A stretch of 64,000 bases of DNA from Candidatus Gastranaerophilales bacterium HUM_1. GTDB lineage: Bacteria > Cyanobacteriota > Vampirovibrionia > Gastranaerophilales > Gastranaerophilaceae. The notes beneath the pieces were generated by a model. That model saw only the letters and a program-made list of their open reading frames with translations, did no database searches and had not been told where the DNA came from. The DNA lies in assembly GCA_002103105.1 (NCBI GenBank), contig DAAY01000007.1:246627-310626 (forward strand), given 5' to 3'. Below, one piece after another: positions 7,628-15,652 of the stretch. The translations under genes were made by a program, and so were the position numbers. Within the stretch, counting starts at the first letter, position 1; each line of letters opens with the position of its first letter.

Positions 7628-8602
7628 TTATTTATACAAATATTTTTTCTTTAGATTTATTATTTTTTCGTACGATTTCTCAATCAAATCTTGTAACTGC
7701 ACATCATCCAATGCGATTTTATAAACACTTTCAATGATTTCAATAGTATTTTTGTCTGCAAATCGATAAATAAATAAATTTACACCCGCACGTATGCCCA
7801 TAAGACAAGCTTCAACCTCTCCGAAGTTTGAAACACCCTTCATTACCATATCATCAGAAATTACAACACCGTCAAAGTGTAATTTATTTCTAAGATAGTC
7901 AATTGCATTCTTACTCAAAGATGTAGGAATTTCATCCTTTTCAAAACAAGAACAATGTAAATGAGCAACCATAACCATCTCAATTCCATTCTTAATTGAT
8001 TCTTTAAAAGGTTTTATATGAGTTTTTTCCATCTCTTCTAAAGACAATGAAATTTTTGGAAGTGTTAAATGACTATCTGCATTAGCATCCCCATGTCCAG
8101 GGAAATGTTTAACACAAGGAATTATTCCAAAATCTTTATAAATCTTAGATACAATTTTTTCACCTTTAATCACATCATCTGGATTTGATGAAAAAGCTCG
8201 TTCCCCAATAATTGGATTTTTTGGATTAGTATTAGTATCCACACAAGGAGCAAAATTTAGATTTATCCCATAACTTTTAAGCTCTTTTGCAATCTCTTTT
8301 GTCTGATTAGCTAAAAAATCTTCCCCTTTTTCATATGCAAACTTTGCAGACAAATATTTCTTGCCATGATGAATATTTTCAGTCCTCTCAACCCTTCCAC
8401 CTTCTTGATCAATAGCTAAAAACGGAGGGATAATTGAATCTTTTTTCACACTAGTAATAAGAGATTCAAACTGTGCTATCGACTGAATATCTTTAGTGAA
8501 GAAAATTATCCCGCCTAACCCATTTTGCAAGGCAGTATGGGCATATTCACCCGTACCAAGAATAAACATTTGATATAATTTTTCTTTTAAAGATACCACC
8601 AT
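7628..8602 (-). CDS. nagZ: Beta-N-acetylhexosaminidase (NagZ-type, GH3)
   Basis: Family 3 glycosidase that removes GlcNAc from muropeptides during peptidoglycan recycling. The hallmark loop KHFPGHGDANADSH (Lys165 to His178), with the catalytic Asp-His pair D176/H178, is intact, and the nucleophile is in VVISDDM (Asp about 250). DQEGGRV (about 65-71) and the N-terminal Q-M-F-I-L-G are also typical. At 324 residues it is close to the usual single-domain NagZ length. No signal peptide is seen, in keeping with a cytoplasmic enzyme. The ATG at 8602 lies one base downstream of the stop codon of the preceding gene, so translation is probably coupled. Confidence 0.93.
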   Translation of the reverse strand: MVVSLKEKLYQMFILGTGEYAHTALQNGLGGIIFFTKDIQSIAQFESLITSVKKDSIIPPFLAIDQEGGRVERTENIHHGKKYLSAKFAYEKGEDFLANQTKEIAKELKSYGINLNFAPCVDTNTNPKNPIIGERAFSSNPDDVIKGEKIVSKIYKDFGIIPCVKHFPGHGDANADSHLTLPKISLSLEEMEKTHIKPFKESIKNGIEMVMVAHLHCSCFEKDEIPTSLSKNAIDYLRNKLHFDGVVISDDMVMKGVSNFGEVEACLMGIRAGVNLFIYRFADKNTIEIIESVYKIALDDVQLQDLIEKSYEKIINLKKKYLYK

Positions 8603-8603
8603 C

Positions 8604-9203
8604 TTAACCTTCGTAAATTAAACTAAACATAGGCAATAAATCTAACAAATTGCCAGATTTTATAACCTCTTGAATTTTGTCATGAATTTGTTCCAAAACT
8701 TCATCATTAGGAATTTTAATCCCTCGTGGTAATTGAACATCCCCAGTAGTTTTTGTACTTACAAATCCACAATTCAAAGTCAAAAATTCCTTATAAACTT
8801 CCAAAATTTTCACAAGAATTTCATCATATTTATATTCTTTACCAAGGTAATATTTTGAATCCTTGTTCAATTTTTCAAAAAATGCAATCGAAAAATCAGC
8901 TTCCTCAATTGTTTCAGCTTCATCATACGTTCCGCCAATACAAGGATTTCCTTCAATTTCGATATTATCACCTAAGGATTTTATATAAACTGCCCACAAA
9001 AGACTTCCTAAACAAAAGCCGACATTATTATCAGACATCCTAACAAGTTGAGGGAACAACATTTTAAACTTTATTTTTCTCTGATTCATATTTTTAAATT
9101 GATTTATTTGAGCATAAATATACTCTGAACTCATAGATAAAATTGTTGTATGTTGTGCATATCCTGGGTCAAATAAAACCGAATTAACCTTAGTTTGTGT
9201 CAT
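8604..9203 (-). CDS. Conserved-looking protein of unknown function upstream of nagZ
   Basis: I do not recognise this 199-residue soluble protein. It begins MTQTKVNSVLFDPGYAQHTT, has no signal peptide or membrane helix, and is mostly acidic with a predicted helical C-terminal half. It lies between the secreted hydrolase gene (5 bases upstream) and nagZ (1 base downstream) on the same strand, so all three are likely translated from one message. Nothing visible supports an enzyme assignment. Confidence 0.6.
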   Translation of the reverse strand: MTQTKVNSVLFDPGYAQHTTILSMSSEYIYAQINQFKNMNQRKIKFKMLFPQLVRMSDNNVGFCLGSLLWAVYIKSLGDNIEIEGNPCIGGTYDEAETIEEADFSIAFFEKLNKDSKYYLGKEYKYDEILVKILEVYKEFLTLNCGFVSTKTTGDVQLPRGIKIPNDEVLEQIHDKIQEVIKSGNLLDLLPMFSLIYEG

Positions 9204-9208
9204 CTTAA

Positions 9209-10417
9209 TTATACCTCTGATTTTTTACTTTTCTTTTTTAAAACTTTATTTTGATATTTTTCATCATACTGGAATTTTGTGCCGTTGACAAATGCCTTAA
9301 CAACTCCTTTTGCAAATGTTCCTCTTGCCGTCCAATAAGAAGTGTGTGCCAAAAATGCAGAACGTTTTGACCAAACACTCGAATAGTCATAAATTACACC
9401 TGTTGGATTTTCAATCTTCAATCCTAACAATTCTTCAATTTGTTGGTTAGTCAAATTTTTACTTGAAGGGAAACCTAATGGATCTTCTCTAAAATTAACA
9501 GTCAAGAAATAAATTCCGTTTTCCAAAACATATTTTACTAAATATTTGTTATAAAAAGTAAAATCATAATTTTTATCCGCCATATCAGAATAGAATAGAG
9601 GTACAGGGCTTGCGAAATTTACAACACCTCTAACTTTATCTTTTGGAGCACAATATTTATCAGTAATTTCATCCATTTTTAGATAATTTTCCATTAACAT
9701 CTCTTTGTTTTGATTAAGGACCAAATGCCCTGTATTAGAAATTACTCCAATATTTCCCTTGTCATATGAAAGAGCTGACAAACAAGTATCTTTTCTTGGA
9801 TTATCCACTGCAAGCTTCTGAATTTCTTCATCCGCATTTAAAACCTTAAATAATTTTGACAAATTTACATAAGGCATTTTGTATAATAAGTATTGATAAG
9901 TCACAAAAGACCCAGCAGAATATCCAAACAAAATAACATTCTGTCCTTGTTCCGCATTTTCTTTTACATCTTCATTCAACTCATCTAAAATTGGAAGCAT
10001 ATTGTGAGTTTTTTGAACCCAGATAGCATCGTGCATAAACTGAGTTAACAAACTTCTAACTTCATAAGCCAAAGTTGAACTATAAGCTTTAGAAATATCA
10101 AGTCTTTCTTTAACAAAATCTAAATCAGTTTTGCTATCATAACCCCAGAAAAATATCTGCGGTTTTTCTTCTATAACTAATTTATTATCCTTTGACCATT
10201 TTTTAATTGTGGAATTATTTTCAAACTTCTTTATCATAACAGGGTGAAGCTTATTCACACCTTTAATATACCAGTCCTTCATTTTGGTATCGTTGTTATT
10301 AGAACCATTGATATACAAAAACGTAAGATTTGTATCTTGAGCAAAAGCCCCAAGTTGCAACGTCACCAACAAAAACAATATAGATAAAATCTTTTTCATA
10401 ATAATAGATTTTAGCAT
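9209..10417 (-). CDS. Secreted alpha/beta-hydrolase-like protein (GxSxG)
   Basis: A signal peptide (MKKILSILFLLVTLQLGAFAQ from the second Met) precedes a domain with the nucleophile elbow FGYSAGS (Ser about 167 from the first Met), preceded by a strand and followed by a helix as in alpha/beta hydrolases. A candidate catalytic His lies in A-F-L-A-H-T-S-Y near residue 360. Substrate cannot be deduced; lipase/esterase-like is the cautious reading. Two in-frame ATGs (10417 and 10399) are possible, neither with a clear ribosome site; either gives a signal peptide. The C-terminus is very basic (V-L-K-K-K-S-K-K-S). It lies 19 bases after a pilin-like gene. Confidence 0.6.
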   Translation of the reverse strand: MLKSIIMKKILSILFLLVTLQLGAFAQDTNLTFLYINGSNNNDTKMKDWYIKGVNKLHPVMIKKFENNSTIKKWSKDNKLVIEEKPQIFFWGYDSKTDLDFVKERLDISKAYSSTLAYEVRSLLTQFMHDAIWVQKTHNMLPILDELNEDVKENAEQGQNVILFGYSAGSFVTYQYLLYKMPYVNLSKLFKVLNADEEIQKLAVDNPRKDTCLSALSYDKGNIGVISNTGHLVLNQNKEMLMENYLKMDEITDKYCAPKDKVRGVVNFASPVPLFYSDMADKNYDFTFYNKYLVKYVLENGIYFLTVNFREDPLGFPSSKNLTNQQIEELLGLKIENPTGVIYDYSSVWSKRSAFLAHTSYWTARGTFAKGVVKAFVNGTKFQYDEKYQNKVLKKKSKKSEV

Positions 10418-10436
10418 AAAATCTGCAAGATTTTAA

Positions 10437-11141
10437 TTAATTAGCAGTCCTCAAAACAAATCTTCCAGCAGCAGTAGCAGGCTCAACAATTCCATCATAT
10501 ACCCTCACAGGGTAAATATCTGTCATATACATTGCTTCATTTTTTACAACACAGGACATTTCTGCTAAAGAGTTTACACCACTTGTGCAGTTAATTTCTT
10601 TATTTGGCAATCTTACACCATTTACGTCAATAAACCCAACACAATCTGATGTTTCATACGCTGGGTCAAATTTCCCTGGGCAACCATTATGACTACCCAA
10701 TCCTTTATAAAAGGCAAAAATTGTACCATCAGATAAAATATAAGCGTGATAATCCGCAGCATTAGAATATCCCAAAGAATGCAAATATGGACTCGTAATA
10801 CTATATGGAGCAGAATCGTCAGGAATATTTAAATCTGACATTTTATCAATATATGTTCCCCCAGACAATGTTCCATTTAACATTGAGCAGATTGAACGAA
10901 TATCTTCTGGATGGTCAGACGAACCATTTTGACACGCCTCATCAATACCAGCAAAATCAAATCCATACATACCATGGCTCATTCTTGCAGCTTGGCTAAC
11001 AGAGGACAAAGTCTTTCTCAATTTTGAACGATATTGACGACCTCTAGTATTTGATATAAGAAGGGGAAGACTTATTGCAGCCACAACTCCTAACACACCC
11101 AAAGTAATAAGAACTTCCGATAACGTAAATGCCTTTTTCAA
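10437..11141 (-). CDS. Type IV pilin-like protein, tandem copy 1
   Basis: The N-terminus is a class of type IV prepilin/pseudopilin leader, K-K-A-F-T-L-S-E-V-L-I-T-L-G, with the conserved Glu5 and a hydrophobic helix that would be exposed after prepilin-peptidase cleavage. The residue before Phe1 is Ala, not the usual Gly. The mature domain is Cys-rich and has the local motif I-L-S-D-G-T-I-F-A-F-Y shared with the neighbouring copy. Start: TTG at 11141, because it follows AAAGGAG at ideal spacing, whereas the ATG at 11165 lies before that ribosome site. It closely resembles the next gene (11240-11974) along its whole length and was probably produced by duplication. Confidence 0.8.
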   Translation of the reverse strand: MKKAFTLSEVLITLGVLGVVAAISLPLLISNTRGRQYRSKLRKTLSSVSQAARMSHGMYGFDFAGIDEACQNGSSDHPEDIRSICSMLNGTLSGGTYIDKMSDLNIPDDSAPYSITSPYLHSLGYSNAADYHAYILSDGTIFAFYKGLGSHNGCPGKFDPAYETSDCVGFIDVNGVRLPNKEINCTSGVNSLAEMSCVVKNEAMYMTDIYPVRVYDGIVEPATAAGRFVLRTAN

Positions 11142-11183
11142 ATAAAACTCCTTTATGATAAACAAGCTATATTATTAATTAAT

Positions 11184-11212
11184 ATTATTATTGTTATTTA
11201 AGCTTATGTCAA
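11184..11212 (-). promoter_or_regulatory. Promoter of pilin-like copy 1
   Basis: Minus-strand TTGACA (plus 11207-11212), exactly 17 bases, then AATAAT (plus 11184-11189). The same -35, spacer length and -10 occur before the second pilin-like gene. Confidence 0.7.
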
Positions 11213-11239
11213 GAGCATTACGGTTTTCAATTGAATATA

Positions 11240-11974
11240 TTATTTAGCGGTCCGCAAAACATATCTTCCAGCAGCTGTCGTAGGTTCTACAATACCATCA
11301 TGCAAACGGAATGGGAAAATATCTGTCATATGTTTTATGTCATTTTTAACAACACAGGTACTAGAATCTAAAGAATTTGTACCACTAGAACAACTAACCT
11401 CAGTATTTGGTAATTGAACACCATTTACATCAATAAAACCATAACAATCAGAGAGGTTAAAATCTTGCCCAGTCATATACGTTGCCTTCAATGTTTCACC
11501 CAATGGCATAGAACACGCATTTGAAACTCCTAAATGTCTATAAAATGCAAAAATTGTACCATCAGATAAAATATATCCTCTATATAATGAAGCAGTACCT
11601 CCACCCAGACTTCTTAAATAAGAGCTTGTAAAGCTATAATTCTTAGTATTATTAACTTTTAAATCAGAAATCCTATCTACATAAGTTGCACCAGTCAAAG
11701 TCCCATTAAGCAAAGCACAGATAGTTTGAACATTTTCTGGATTATCCAATGCCCCATTTGAGCTACAACCACCCTCTAACCCTGCAAAATCAAAACCATA
11801 CTGAGCTTGACTCATTTTTGCAGCTTGACTGATTGTTGAAATCGCCTTTTTCAATCTTGAACGGTATTGTGCCCCTCTTGTATTTGCAATAAGAGTTGGA
11901 ATAGTCATTGCTGCAACAACTCCTATTATTCCCAACGTAATTAAAACTTCCGCTAACGTAAATGCCCTTTTCAA
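11240..11974 (-). CDS. Type IV pilin-like protein, tandem copy 2
   Basis: Prepilin-like N-terminus K-R-A-F-T-L-A-E-V-L-I-T-L-G with Ala at the -1 position and Glu5 present, followed by the first helix. The C-terminal domain shares T-Y-x-D-(K/R)-x-S-D-L, I-L-S-D-G-T-I-F-A-F-Y, G-F-I-D-V-N-G-V and D-G-I-V-E-P-x-T-A-A-G-R with copy 1. The start is TTG at 11974, preceded by AAGGAG at 6-7 bases. Such proteins may be pilus subunits or pseudopilins for export; no assembly ATPase or platform gene is nearby. It is transcribed away from a small XRE-type regulator 65 bases upstream. Confidence 0.8.
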   Translation of the reverse strand: MKRAFTLAEVLITLGIIGVVAAMTIPTLIANTRGAQYRSRLKKAISTISQAAKMSQAQYGFDFAGLEGGCSSNGALDNPENVQTICALLNGTLTGATYVDRISDLKVNNTKNYSFTSSYLRSLGGGTASLYRGYILSDGTIFAFYRHLGVSNACSMPLGETLKATYMTGQDFNLSDCYGFIDVNGVQLPNTEVSCSSGTNSLDSSTCVVKNDIKHMTDIFPFRLHDGIVEPTTAAGRYVLRTAK

Positions 11975-12017
11975 TATAAGCTCCTTTTGTAATGTGTCAT
12001 CTTACATATTTGTTAAC

Positions 12018-12046
12018 ATTATTGTAGCAAAATAAATTTATGTCAA
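12018..12046 (-). promoter_or_regulatory. Promoter of pilin-like copy 2, overlapping the start of the divergent regulator gene
   Basis: Minus-strand TTGACA (plus 12041-12046), 17 bases, AATAAT (plus 12018-12023). The -35 lies within codons 1-3 of the plus-strand XRE regulator gene, and a TGTTAACA palindrome (12011-12018) touches the -10. Confidence 0.7.
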
Positions 12047-12249
12047 GACTTCTAAAACTTGGACAAAATATTAAACACTACAGAAAATTGAAAAAATTAT
12101 CTCAAAACGAACTTGCTGAGATTGTAAATTTTTCAAGAGAGCATCTTGCTTGCGTCGAAACGGGCAAGGAATACATCAGTTTGAGAAAATTATTTTTAAT
12201 TGCAGATACATTAGAAATTTCCGTAAAACAATTAGTCGATTTTGATTAA
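12040..12249 (+). CDS. XRE-family helix-turn-helix regulator (solo HTH)
   Basis: A 69-residue protein that is almost only a Cro/C1-type helix-turn-helix: helices 2-3 lie in SQNELAEIVNFSREHLACVE (about residues 23-42), followed by the usual G-K-x-Y-I-S-L-R-K-L and a short end in F-D. No sensor domain is present. There is no clear ribosome site before the ATG, and the ATG overlaps the -35 of the divergent pilin promoter. The position suggests control of the pilin gene or of itself. The gene at 52527-52745 is a similar solo HTH beside another pilin-like gene. Confidence 0.8.
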   Translation: MSRLLKLGQNIKHYRKLKKLSQNELAEIVNFSREHLACVETGKEYISLRKLFLIADTLEISVKQLVDFD

Positions 12250-12280
12250 CAATACGTCGTTATTATGATATTCTCTTCTT

Positions 12281-12928
12281 ATGAAAGATTTTTTGTTGGG
12301 TTTATTGGATTGGATTTACAAAAAGAAATGCTATTTTTGCAGAAGTTCAAAAGAATCTGTAAAAATGTGTTCAAAATGTTTTGACGAGCTTGAATTTTTA
12401 CCAATACAAGTAAATAGAAAATTTAAAGATGTAAATATCTATTGTGCAGGAGTATATTCCAAAAATTTGCAAAAACTTATACGAGGACTAAAATACCATG
12501 GCCAAAGAGATTTGGCATACTATTTTGCAAAATTCATGTTCCAATATTGGCAAAGAATTGGATTAGATGGAGAATACCAAATTGTTCCTGTGCCAATTTT
12601 CCCAAAAAGAAAAAAGAAGCGAAAATATAACCATATGGATTTAGTCGCTCAAGAATTATCAAAACTCACTAACTTTCCAGTAAATTCTGATATTATAAAA
12701 AGAATTAAAGATACAAAACCACAATACAAATTGAATAAATCACAAAGAATGATGAATTTATCCGAAGCCTTTTCAGTGGATAAAAATAAATTCATTGAGA
12801 ATAAAAAAATTTTAATAATCGACGACATATGCACAACAGGTTCAACTTTTGAAGAAATGATAAAAGAATTTAATAAAGTTGGAATTTATGATATAGTATG
12901 TTTTGCAGGCACAACCCCTTGGGAATAA
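12281..12928 (+). CDS. comFC: ComF family protein (phosphoribosyltransferase-like, competence-associated)
   Basis: The N-terminal zinc-finger-like part has two Cys pairs (C-Y-F-C near residue 16, C-S-K-C near 31). The rest is a type I phosphoribosyltransferase fold with the PRPP-binding motif ILIIDDICTTGST (about residues 177-189) and the P-V-P-(I)-F-P-K-R hood segment. In transformable bacteria ComF(C) is needed for DNA uptake; in others its role is unclear. At 215 residues it is a normal size. It lies 31 bases after the XRE regulator and upstream of two small unknown genes. Confidence 0.88.
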   Translation: MKDFLLGLLDWIYKKKCYFCRSSKESVKMCSKCFDELEFLPIQVNRKFKDVNIYCAGVYSKNLQKLIRGLKYHGQRDLAYYFAKFMFQYWQRIGLDGEYQIVPVPIFPKRKKKRKYNHMDLVAQELSKLTNFPVNSDIIKRIKDTKPQYKLNKSQRMMNLSEAFSVDKNKFIENKKILIIDDICTTGSTFEEMIKEFNKVGIYDIVCFAGTTPWE

Positions 12929-12972
12929 GTTCAATAAAACTTTTCACCCAAAGGGAATAGCGAAGGGAACTA

Positions 12973-13305
12973 ATGATAATTTCAGAATTCGCAAAGTATT
13001 TACAAGAACATAACGACAAACTTTTGACGAGAAAAACCACTCCACTCAAACTTTTACACGAGTGGTTGAAACAAGTTATCAATAAAAATCCCAAAACAAA
13101 TATTGATAAAATTGTTCATCGAGAAATTTTATACTGCGAAAATCAAAATGGGGATTATTTAATAGTTGGGAAATCTGACAGCGGAAGAGTTTTAGTTTCA
13201 GCCCTAATAAAATTTGCAAAAAGCTACGAAAATTATAATCACGCAAAATGGGTTGAATTAACGGAAAAATCATTCCACAAAGGAGATGACAATGGAGAAA
13301 ATTAA
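12973..13305 (+). CDS. Small protein of unknown function downstream of comFC
   Basis: I do not recognise this 110-residue soluble protein. It begins with a helical, basic segment and has a central beta-like part with N-G-D-Y-L-I-V-G-K-S and D-S-G-R-V-L-V-S-A. GAAGGGA lies 5 bases before its ATG. Its last codons overlap the ribosome site and start of the next gene, so the two are translationally coupled. Confidence 0.6.
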   Translation: MIISEFAKYLQEHNDKLLTRKTTPLKLLHEWLKQVINKNPKTNIDKIVHREILYCENQNGDYLIVGKSDSGRVLVSALIKFAKSYENYNHAKWVELTEKSFHKGDDNGEN

Positions 13306-13639
13306 AATACTTGAGAACCTTAGAATGTTCAAATTTCTATCTATTATTGGCTATGTAGAATGTATTCTAATCCCTATTTATTTGGGCTATATTTATTCAA
13401 TAGAAAGCCCTAACATTCGTCCAGATGGAACGATACTAATGTTGGTGATAATTAGTTTATTTGGATTTCCAACAAATGTACTCTTAACTTTAGGCTTATT
13501 TTTAGAATCAAAATTTAACAAAAATTTTCGAGATATAAAAAGACATTTAATTACAAATATCGGATTTTATCTATTCTTAGGAATTACACTTATCGGATTT
13601 TTCACATTTTTATTTTCAATTTTCTTGATTTTTATTTAA
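13292..13639 (+). CDS. Small multi-pass membrane protein of unknown function
   Basis: A 115-residue protein with three probable membrane helices (about residues 12-35, 47-68 and 90-113) and Lys/Arg-rich loops. The ATG at 13292 is preferred over the one at 13286 because AAAGGAG ends just before the latter and is better spaced from the former. The start overlaps the end of the preceding gene by 14 bases. No family is recognised. It may be partnered with the soluble protein encoded just upstream. Confidence 0.6.
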   Translation: MEKIKILENLRMFKFLSIIGYVECILIPIYLGYIYSIESPNIRPDGTILMLVIISLFGFPTNVLLTLGLFLESKFNKNFRDIKRHLITNIGFYLFLGITLIGFFTFLFSIFLIFI

Positions 13640-13720
13640 ATGTAACAAATTTTAATGCAAAAAGTAATCTTTAGCAATTAATTTTATGTTTTGCATTGAT
13701 ATAAGAAAAAAGGAATAATA

Positions 13721-14368
13721 ATGCAAATTTCAAGAATAAACTCATACTCCACACCAATTATTGCGAATAAAAATACTACTAAAATTGCAAGAATAGATAA
13801 CAATAAAATCAAAGCCGATACAGTCCAATTTTCAGGAAGCAACGCCAAAACAGAGAAAGTAGAAAATACTGAGGGAAGTTTTGCAAATCAAAAATTTAAT
13901 GTATCTTGCTCAACAACCTTAACCAAAAGAACCCTTAAAGGGGCTGTTGGAGATACAAATTTTTCAATATGCAACAATGGGAAATTTCTTAAAAGTAACA
14001 CATTGACTGGAAATGTGAATGGCAAAGATATTAATTTAACAATTAAAGAAAGTATCTTCTCAAAAAAAATCGTTGGAGATATTGGAGGCGAACCTGTTGA
14101 CCTAAAAGCATCTGAAAGTTGGGGCGGATATAATATTAAAGGAAAATTTAAAGACAAAGATATTAATGTTAAATTAGATTCAAAATTTGTTGGTTACAAA
14201 TTATCTAGCGATAACATGTCTTTGAGAATTAAAAATAAAAAACTCTTTGGGAACGATATTAAAGTTGAAGGAACATACAATGAAGATCCAGAGCTTATCC
14301 CATTATTGTTAGATGCCGTTTATAACCTTCAAGAAGAAGAAATGATAATGGCACTAGTAATAGCATAA
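13721..14368 (+). CDS. Unknown protein with M-Q-I N-terminus and repetitive beta-strand body
   Basis: This 215-residue protein begins MQISRINSYSTPI, and about 35 residues on has V-Q-F-S-G-S. The rest (about 55-185) is built of short alternating segments such as I-N-L-T-I-K, V-D-L-K-A-S, I-N-V-K-L-D-S-K and M-S-L-R-I-K-N-K-K-L, separated by Gly-rich turns, which suggests a beta-sandwich, barrel or solenoid of roughly 20-25-residue units. No classical signal peptide or catalytic motif is seen. GGAATAAT lies 8 bases before the ATG. The same style of N-terminus is seen in three other unknown proteins in the window. Confidence 0.6.
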   Translation: MQISRINSYSTPIIANKNTTKIARIDNNKIKADTVQFSGSNAKTEKVENTEGSFANQKFNVSCSTTLTKRTLKGAVGDTNFSICNNGKFLKSNTLTGNVNGKDINLTIKESIFSKKIVGDIGGEPVDLKASESWGGYNIKGKFKDKDINVKLDSKFVGYKLSSDNMSLRIKNKKLFGNDIKVEGTYNEDPELIPLLLDAVYNLQEEEMIMALVIA

Positions 14369-14369
14369 A

Positions 14370-15605
14370 TTAATCTTTTGTATATTTAGTTCCGATTAAT
14401 TCATCAGGCAAAAACTGTTGCTCTACTTCGGGATTTTCATGGGAATATACATAACCAACCCCGAAACCATACTTTTGTGCATCTTTATAATGTGCATCCC
14501 GCAAGTGCATTGGGGGTGCGAAATCTTTTCCAGCAGAAATATCAGATAATGCCATATCAATTGCACAAATAGCCTCATTAGATTTTTTAGCTCTTGCAAC
14601 ATAAATCACTGCTTGTGCAAGTGGAATTCTTCCCTCTGGAAGCCCTAAAAGTTCAACCGCTTTATAAGCATTAACTGCAACATTTAACGCATTTGGATCT
14701 GCATTTCCAACATCTTCAGCAGCACAAGTGATTAAACGTCTTGCAATAAATCTAGGATCTTCACCCGCAACAATCATTTTCGCCAAATAATAAATTGCAG
14801 CATCAGGGTCACTGCCTCTTAAACTCTTTTGAAAAGCAGAAGCACAATCATAATGTTCTTGACGAGAATATCTTGTATTGCGTTGTTGACAAATTTCTTC
14901 AATTGTTTTAACCGTCAGAATTCTTTTGTTATCCCTCAAATCACTTGCAAAATACGCATTCTCAACAATATTGAGTGCGTAACGAGCATCTCCACGAGCT
15001 AAATTTATAATAAAATCTAAAACTCCACTTTCACATTCCATCAAAGTATAATGCGTTGCCAAATAACTAAATCCTCGTTTAATAATCTGAGCCATGCTTT
15101 CATCATTTATAGGATTTAAGCGAACAACTTGTACCCTTGAAAGCAATGCAGGGACAACTTGAAATGACGGATTTTCGGTTGTCGAAGCAATTAAAAATAA
15201 TGTTCCATTTTCCAAATGAGGAAGAAGTGCATCTTGTTGAGTTTTAGAGTATCTGTGAATTTCATCGATAAACAAAATTGTCTTTTGTCCCGCACGAAGA
15301 GCTTCTTTAGCCTTATCAACAGCATCTTTTATATCTTTGACCCCAGAGGTTACGGCAGAAATCTCTATAAAATTCGCATTAGTTTTGGTGGCAATAAGCC
15401 TTGCTAAAGTTGTTTTTCCGCATCCTGGAGTTCCCCAGAAAATTAAAGAAAATAATCTATTCGTTTTGAGCAAATTTAAAATCGGACTGTTTGGAGATAT
15501 CACATTGCTTTGACCCAAAAAGTCTTCAATAGTTTTTGGTCTTAATATTTCCGCAAGTGGGATTTGCTTATTTTGATTTTCTAATGCCGTAAATAAATTA
15601 TTCAT
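14370..15605 (-). CDS. rarA: Replication-associated recombination protein A (RarA/MgsA)
   Basis: AAA+ ATPase of the clamp-loader group that acts at stalled replication forks. It has L-A-E-I-L-R-P-K-T-I-E-D-F-L-G-Q near residues 17-32, Walker A GTPGCGKT (58-65), Walker B LFIDEIHR (about 111-118), sensor 1 A-S-T-T-E-N-P-S-F (about 141-149), and the C-terminal tetramerisation region with L-R-G-S-D-P-D-A-A. At 411 residues it is slightly shorter than E. coli RarA but complete. Its end is 2 bases from the end of the convergent plus-strand gene, with no obvious terminator between them. Confidence 0.95.
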   Translation of the reverse strand: MNNLFTALENQNKQIPLAEILRPKTIEDFLGQSNVISPNSPILNLLKTNRLFSLIFWGTPGCGKTTLARLIATKTNANFIEISAVTSGVKDIKDAVDKAKEALRAGQKTILFIDEIHRYSKTQQDALLPHLENGTLFLIASTTENPSFQVVPALLSRVQVVRLNPINDESMAQIIKRGFSYLATHYTLMECESGVLDFIINLARGDARYALNIVENAYFASDLRDNKRILTVKTIEEICQQRNTRYSRQEHYDCASAFQKSLRGSDPDAAIYYLAKMIVAGEDPRFIARRLITCAAEDVGNADPNALNVAVNAYKAVELLGLPEGRIPLAQAVIYVARAKKSNEAICAIDMALSDISAGKDFAPPMHLRDAHYKDAQKYGFGVGYVYSHENPEVEQQFLPDELIGTKYTKD

Positions 15606-15652
15606 AGTATAATTATAACAGGGGTAAGTATTTTTTACAAAGGAATATTAAT

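Noticed and set aside
13657..13695. Terminator formed by ATGCAAAA/TTTTGCAT
   Set aside because: The loop is about 30 bases and no T-run follows; too weak to call.
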